In this document: positions 61,411 to 64,000 of the stretch, piece after piece | Position numbering within the stretch: the first letter of the stretch is position 1 | How the letters are laid out: every line of letters begins with the position of its first letter | DNA from: Baylisascaris procyonis | Taxonomy: Eukaryota > Nematoda > Chromadorea > Rhabditida > Ascarididae | Length of the DNA stretch: 64,000 nt | Assembly (NCBI GenBank): GCA_037389465.1 | Contig: JAZARR010000059.1 | Location: 7,525,001-7,589,000 of the forward strand | Direction of reading: 5' to 3' | The notes under the pieces: generated by a model | Told to the model about the DNA's origin: nothing | The model's database searches: none | Seen by the model: only the letters and a program-made list of their open reading frames with translations | Made by a program: the position numbers and the translations under genes

Positions 61411-61653
61411 CCCTCAGCAAATGGTTCACAGAGGTAAAGTCTTGACGATTCATTTCTATTAGACGAGCAACATGCTAGTATTGCCCTCAAATTCTTATCC
61501 GTATTATCTGGTAGAATTTCCAAAACAACAGCGAATTCATATAAATTGCCAGTAAGCACGAAGTCTGGCCAGTCGGCGAAATAAACGAGTCGGAAACTGT
61601 TTTTAGATGGGTGGAAAAGATAGGTGTAATACTTATTGCAGCAGTCGTGGGCA
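61411..61653 (-). CDS. Unidentified exon: upstream gene's last exon or HTT N-terminal exon
   Basis: After acceptor cgcttag the frame is open for about 80 codons (NSFRLVYFADWPDFVLTGN, YEFAVVLEILPDNTDKNL) and stops with TGA at 61406-61404. A possible GG/GTTATG donor at 61411 would leave phase 2, exactly what the first HTT-like exon (60748-60825) needs. So this is either the terminal exon of an upstream gene or part of an HTT N-terminal extension. An ATG-started frame (MNRQDFTSVNHLL, 61453-61271) overlaps it in another frame and is an alternative start region. Confidence 0.45.
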
Positions 61654-61852
61654 CTAAGCGAACGAAGAGGAAGACGTAACAGCATTGTGCAGGTATAGAT
61701 GCTCTAAAGGGAGCCTAGCAACGGCAGAATCGAATCTCTAGAAGGGGAAAATTTTCTTCAAGATGCCGCAAATGAAAATGAATTTTTAGTATTCGGATGA
61801 ATGTGGAAGCAGTTTATTACAAAATCTGTGCACTCACAACGCTGCATCTTAC

Positions 61853-61909
61853 CTGCTTGGTGGATTGATCTCCGATAACCTTTTCGAGGCGTAGAGCACT
61901 GCTAATGCC
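61853..61909 (-). CDS. Small unidentified exon (57 nt)
   Basis: Textbook splice sites: tctttctag acceptor and AAGCAG/GTAAGA donor. Two frames are open (ALAVLYASKRLSEINPP or ISSALRLEKVIGDQSTKQ). Phase with both neighbours favours the first. The family is not recognised. Confidence 0.5.
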
Positions 61910-61952
61910 CTAGAAAGACGCTCCATAAGGGTGCTTGTCTTATGCCGAATAC

Positions 61953-62091
61953 AGCTCCCGAATGCGGAAAGCACGCTCTAAAATCTTTGTTAACATTAAA
62001 TTAACGAACTGACTGCATATGCAGTCTACGACGTAATCATTGATACCAAAAACTTCGCTAGAATATAAATTGAATTGTTCACACAGCTGAA
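61953..62091 (-). CDS. Unidentified exon, 5' block
   Basis: Acceptor tttatcag, two bases, then 45 codons with EQFNLYSSEVFGINDYVVD and NLMLTKILERAFRIREL, ending at a CT/GTATTC donor. The residual two bases plus the first base of the next exon make Leu, and the frame continues. Helical, leucine-rich; no family recognised. Confidence 0.45.
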
Positions 62092-63071
62092 CTGATAAAT
62101 AAACATATAAATAAGACGGTGATTTAATTTTATGTTTAGAGAGAACATGAGCAGAATTTGTTTTCACTGCTAGTCGTGGCAGTCACATTTTTTTCAGATC
62201 ACAGAATGGAACAACGATTACACCACGGTGCCACTGCTTCGCACGGTTCTTTATAATTGCGCTTGGAATTTTAAATCGTCAAGTGGAATGGATCTAAGAT
62301 AGAAGAGAATGCGGCATGCAGTTTACGTAAGCTTTAGTTGGGTAAACTGTAGGCGGGAGTGAGAAAGATAGATGTAAAGCCTTTAAGGAAGGGAAAATGA
62401 GAAGTAACAGCTCGTGGGGCACACTTTAAGGCATCCGTCACTGATTCTCGTCACCGCTATCGGCTGGAAGAAGACCTTAGAATGTTAGAATCGCTGCGTG
62501 TTCCTGTCTATTCGAATTGCGGTCACAATATTTACGAAGAAATTATTGCAAGTGAAGGCATGTTAAATTCGGTCCAGTCGGGGAGGACCCTTAAAAAGGG
62601 ATACTTTTTGCATCACCAATCACAACTCGTGTCTACAAAGCCTGCGAAGCCCTTCTCGTACATGTGGCGTAAGGTCTCGAAGCTCTCCTCCCACTACTTT
62701 TAGTTCCCTTGAAGGGGCGGTACATGCTCTCTCCAGGTCGCCTTACTTTATTTGATCGAATCTTATGCAAAAATTAGTTGGTTCTGCTTTCACAAGAAAC
62801 ATAATGGAGCAGTACGCACAAGCAAACAATAATTCGAAACGTTCTACCGTGGAAATGACTTCCCATAGTTTTAGGAGCAGTTTTATTGAAGGATCTTGTT
62901 TGGAAGAGGGTAGTTACTTTCTTCACCTTCATGTCATTATTTTTGCTTTGGCAACCATTTCTGATGTGTGAAGGATCTCACCGAAGTAATGAGCCCGTTT
63001 ATACCACGAAGCGATAAGAAGCGAACACACTCTATATCAAGCAAAATCGCAGCCCTGTTTATGTGATTCAC

Positions 63072-63158
63072 CTTACGGGCTATTGCCCGTAAGATGCATC
63101 GCAAACAAAATGGAGAAAGGTCAACATCAACATCAGCACAGGTGTGAGCAAGACAACA
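63072..63158 (-). CDS. Unidentified exon, 5' block
   Basis: Good acceptor (ctttttgcag) and donor (CGTAAG then GTGAAT) enclose 29 open codons, cysteine-rich, including LAHTCADVDVDLSPFCLRC and ending RAIARK, phase 0 to 0. Its phase does not match the next exon found at 61.95 kb, so at least one exon between 62.1 and 63.07 kb is missing or these belong to different transcripts. Function unknown. Confidence 0.45.
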
Positions 63159-63820
63159 CTGCAAAAAGTGAGCATGACCGAGATCACAAGAACTCATTCC
63201 ATCACAACACAACACTCGTTAACACTTTCATTTAATTTATACCAAAGTTTTCACGAAGGCAACAAAAACATAGTCAAAATGTGATATGTGTCTCTGCACT
63301 CATTGTGATTTTCAAATTCAACAGTTCTCATCAAAGAGCGGCGCATCTGCTTCCTCTTCAACACTACCATTAACACTGAAAGGACTCAAAGAGGAACGTG
63401 CAAGGCACCAAACAATCCTGCAATACTACTACTTACCACTGCCCATCCCACATCAGCAAGTCCTTAACATACGTTAATGGGATCAGCGCTAAATTTGCAT
63501 CGCCTCAGTGCTAACACATGAAAATCTTGCAACAGTCTTCACAATATGACCGACTGCAAGCGGACCTCGCCATTTCCCACCTTTGGCAATCTGCTACCGT
63601 TCAGACCTCAGCTTAGCACTACCCCAGTTCACCCGTTTAATTCCGGCCGGTGCTTTATCCACAATCGGCTAGACGAAACACCAGCAAAAATCAGCTGTGT
63701 TTGCCTTACAGCATGTCCAATCTTAAAACACCCAGTCTTCTTTTTGCGTAATTTTCAGTTCTATTGGAATTGCACATTCGTTACAAGAGTCGCCCAATTC
63801 AAAATTGCAGCGAAAAATAC

Positions 63821-63968
63821 CCGTCTGTGAATTCCGCTCGAATTAAGAACATCCCGTTGCTGTCCCCGTGTGGCTCTCTTGGGCATGCCTTTTGCCCGAC
63901 TTTCGCACACAATTCTGACTGACGGCACATCACAAGCATCAATGGCCCTGACCCGGTAACACCATAAC
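63821..63968 (-). CDS. Unidentified exon, far 5' block
   Basis: Acceptor gttttgcag, then two bases and a 48-codon open frame containing GPLMLVMCRQSELCAKVGQ and MFLIRAEFTDG, then donor GTATTT. I do not recognise the family. It lies on the same strand as HTT, about 3 kb upstream of the first HTT-like exon. It may belong to an upstream gene or to an N-terminal extension. Confidence 0.45.
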
Positions 63969-64000
63969 CTGCAAAACACGAAGTGAATGTCTCACAGATG

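Overview
This is animal (metazoan) nuclear DNA. No long open frame reads through it. On the minus strand, short open stretches of about 50-300 bases are bounded by AG acceptors and GT donors. They are separated by AT-rich introns of 0.2-2.7 kb with poly-purine runs, (AT)n and homopolymer tracts. Conceptual peptides of many of these stretches line up, in order, with huntingtin (HTT), the large HEAT-repeat scaffold protein. Exon size, intron length, roughly 40% GC and short TTTCAG/TTGCAG acceptors suggest an invertebrate, perhaps a clade V (strongylid-like) nematode. The species cannot be fixed from sequence alone.

The HTT gene runs right to left. The first convincing exon is at about 60.8 kb and corresponds to human exon 2 just after the polyQ/polyP region. 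The last convincing exon is at 0.69-0.86 kb, close to the C-terminus. I resolved about 50 exons (roughly 2,400 codons); most neighbouring pairs keep reading phase, which is the main support for the model. The best anchors are VIAVYLHLLADEDPRVRKAA (42.7 kb), the LIPDRDARVSHK exon (47.0 kb), DVLKEFTWRISWAGWNRRAN (10.4 kb), TYRLGQLSVHAVW (9.3 kb), and the DVDRLLRVLPYLL exon (0.8 kb). Parts of the human protein with no counterpart found here include the polyQ/polyP tract, much of the region around human residues 1830-2000, and some loops. Some small exons were surely missed.

Right of 60.8 kb the minus strand carries five more exon-like blocks (61.4-64.0 kb). I cannot identify them. The three nearest join in phase with the first HTT exon, so they are either an N-terminal extension or the end of an upstream gene.

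The intron between the 15.9 kb and 12.6 kb exons holds, on the opposite (+) strand, a decayed retroelement with a Gag-like block and a retropepsin DSGA block, broken by stops and frameshifts. Other structure lies in introns: a 62-bp unit repeated three times (26.15 kb), a 44-bp and a 28-bp tandem duplication (8.8-9.0 kb), a near-perfect 17-bp-stem palindrome (6.4 kb), a 26-bp repeat with 84-bp spacing (59.1 kb), three (AT)n arrays and several G-rich tracts. I saw no tRNA, rRNA, CRISPR array or bacterial-type operon.
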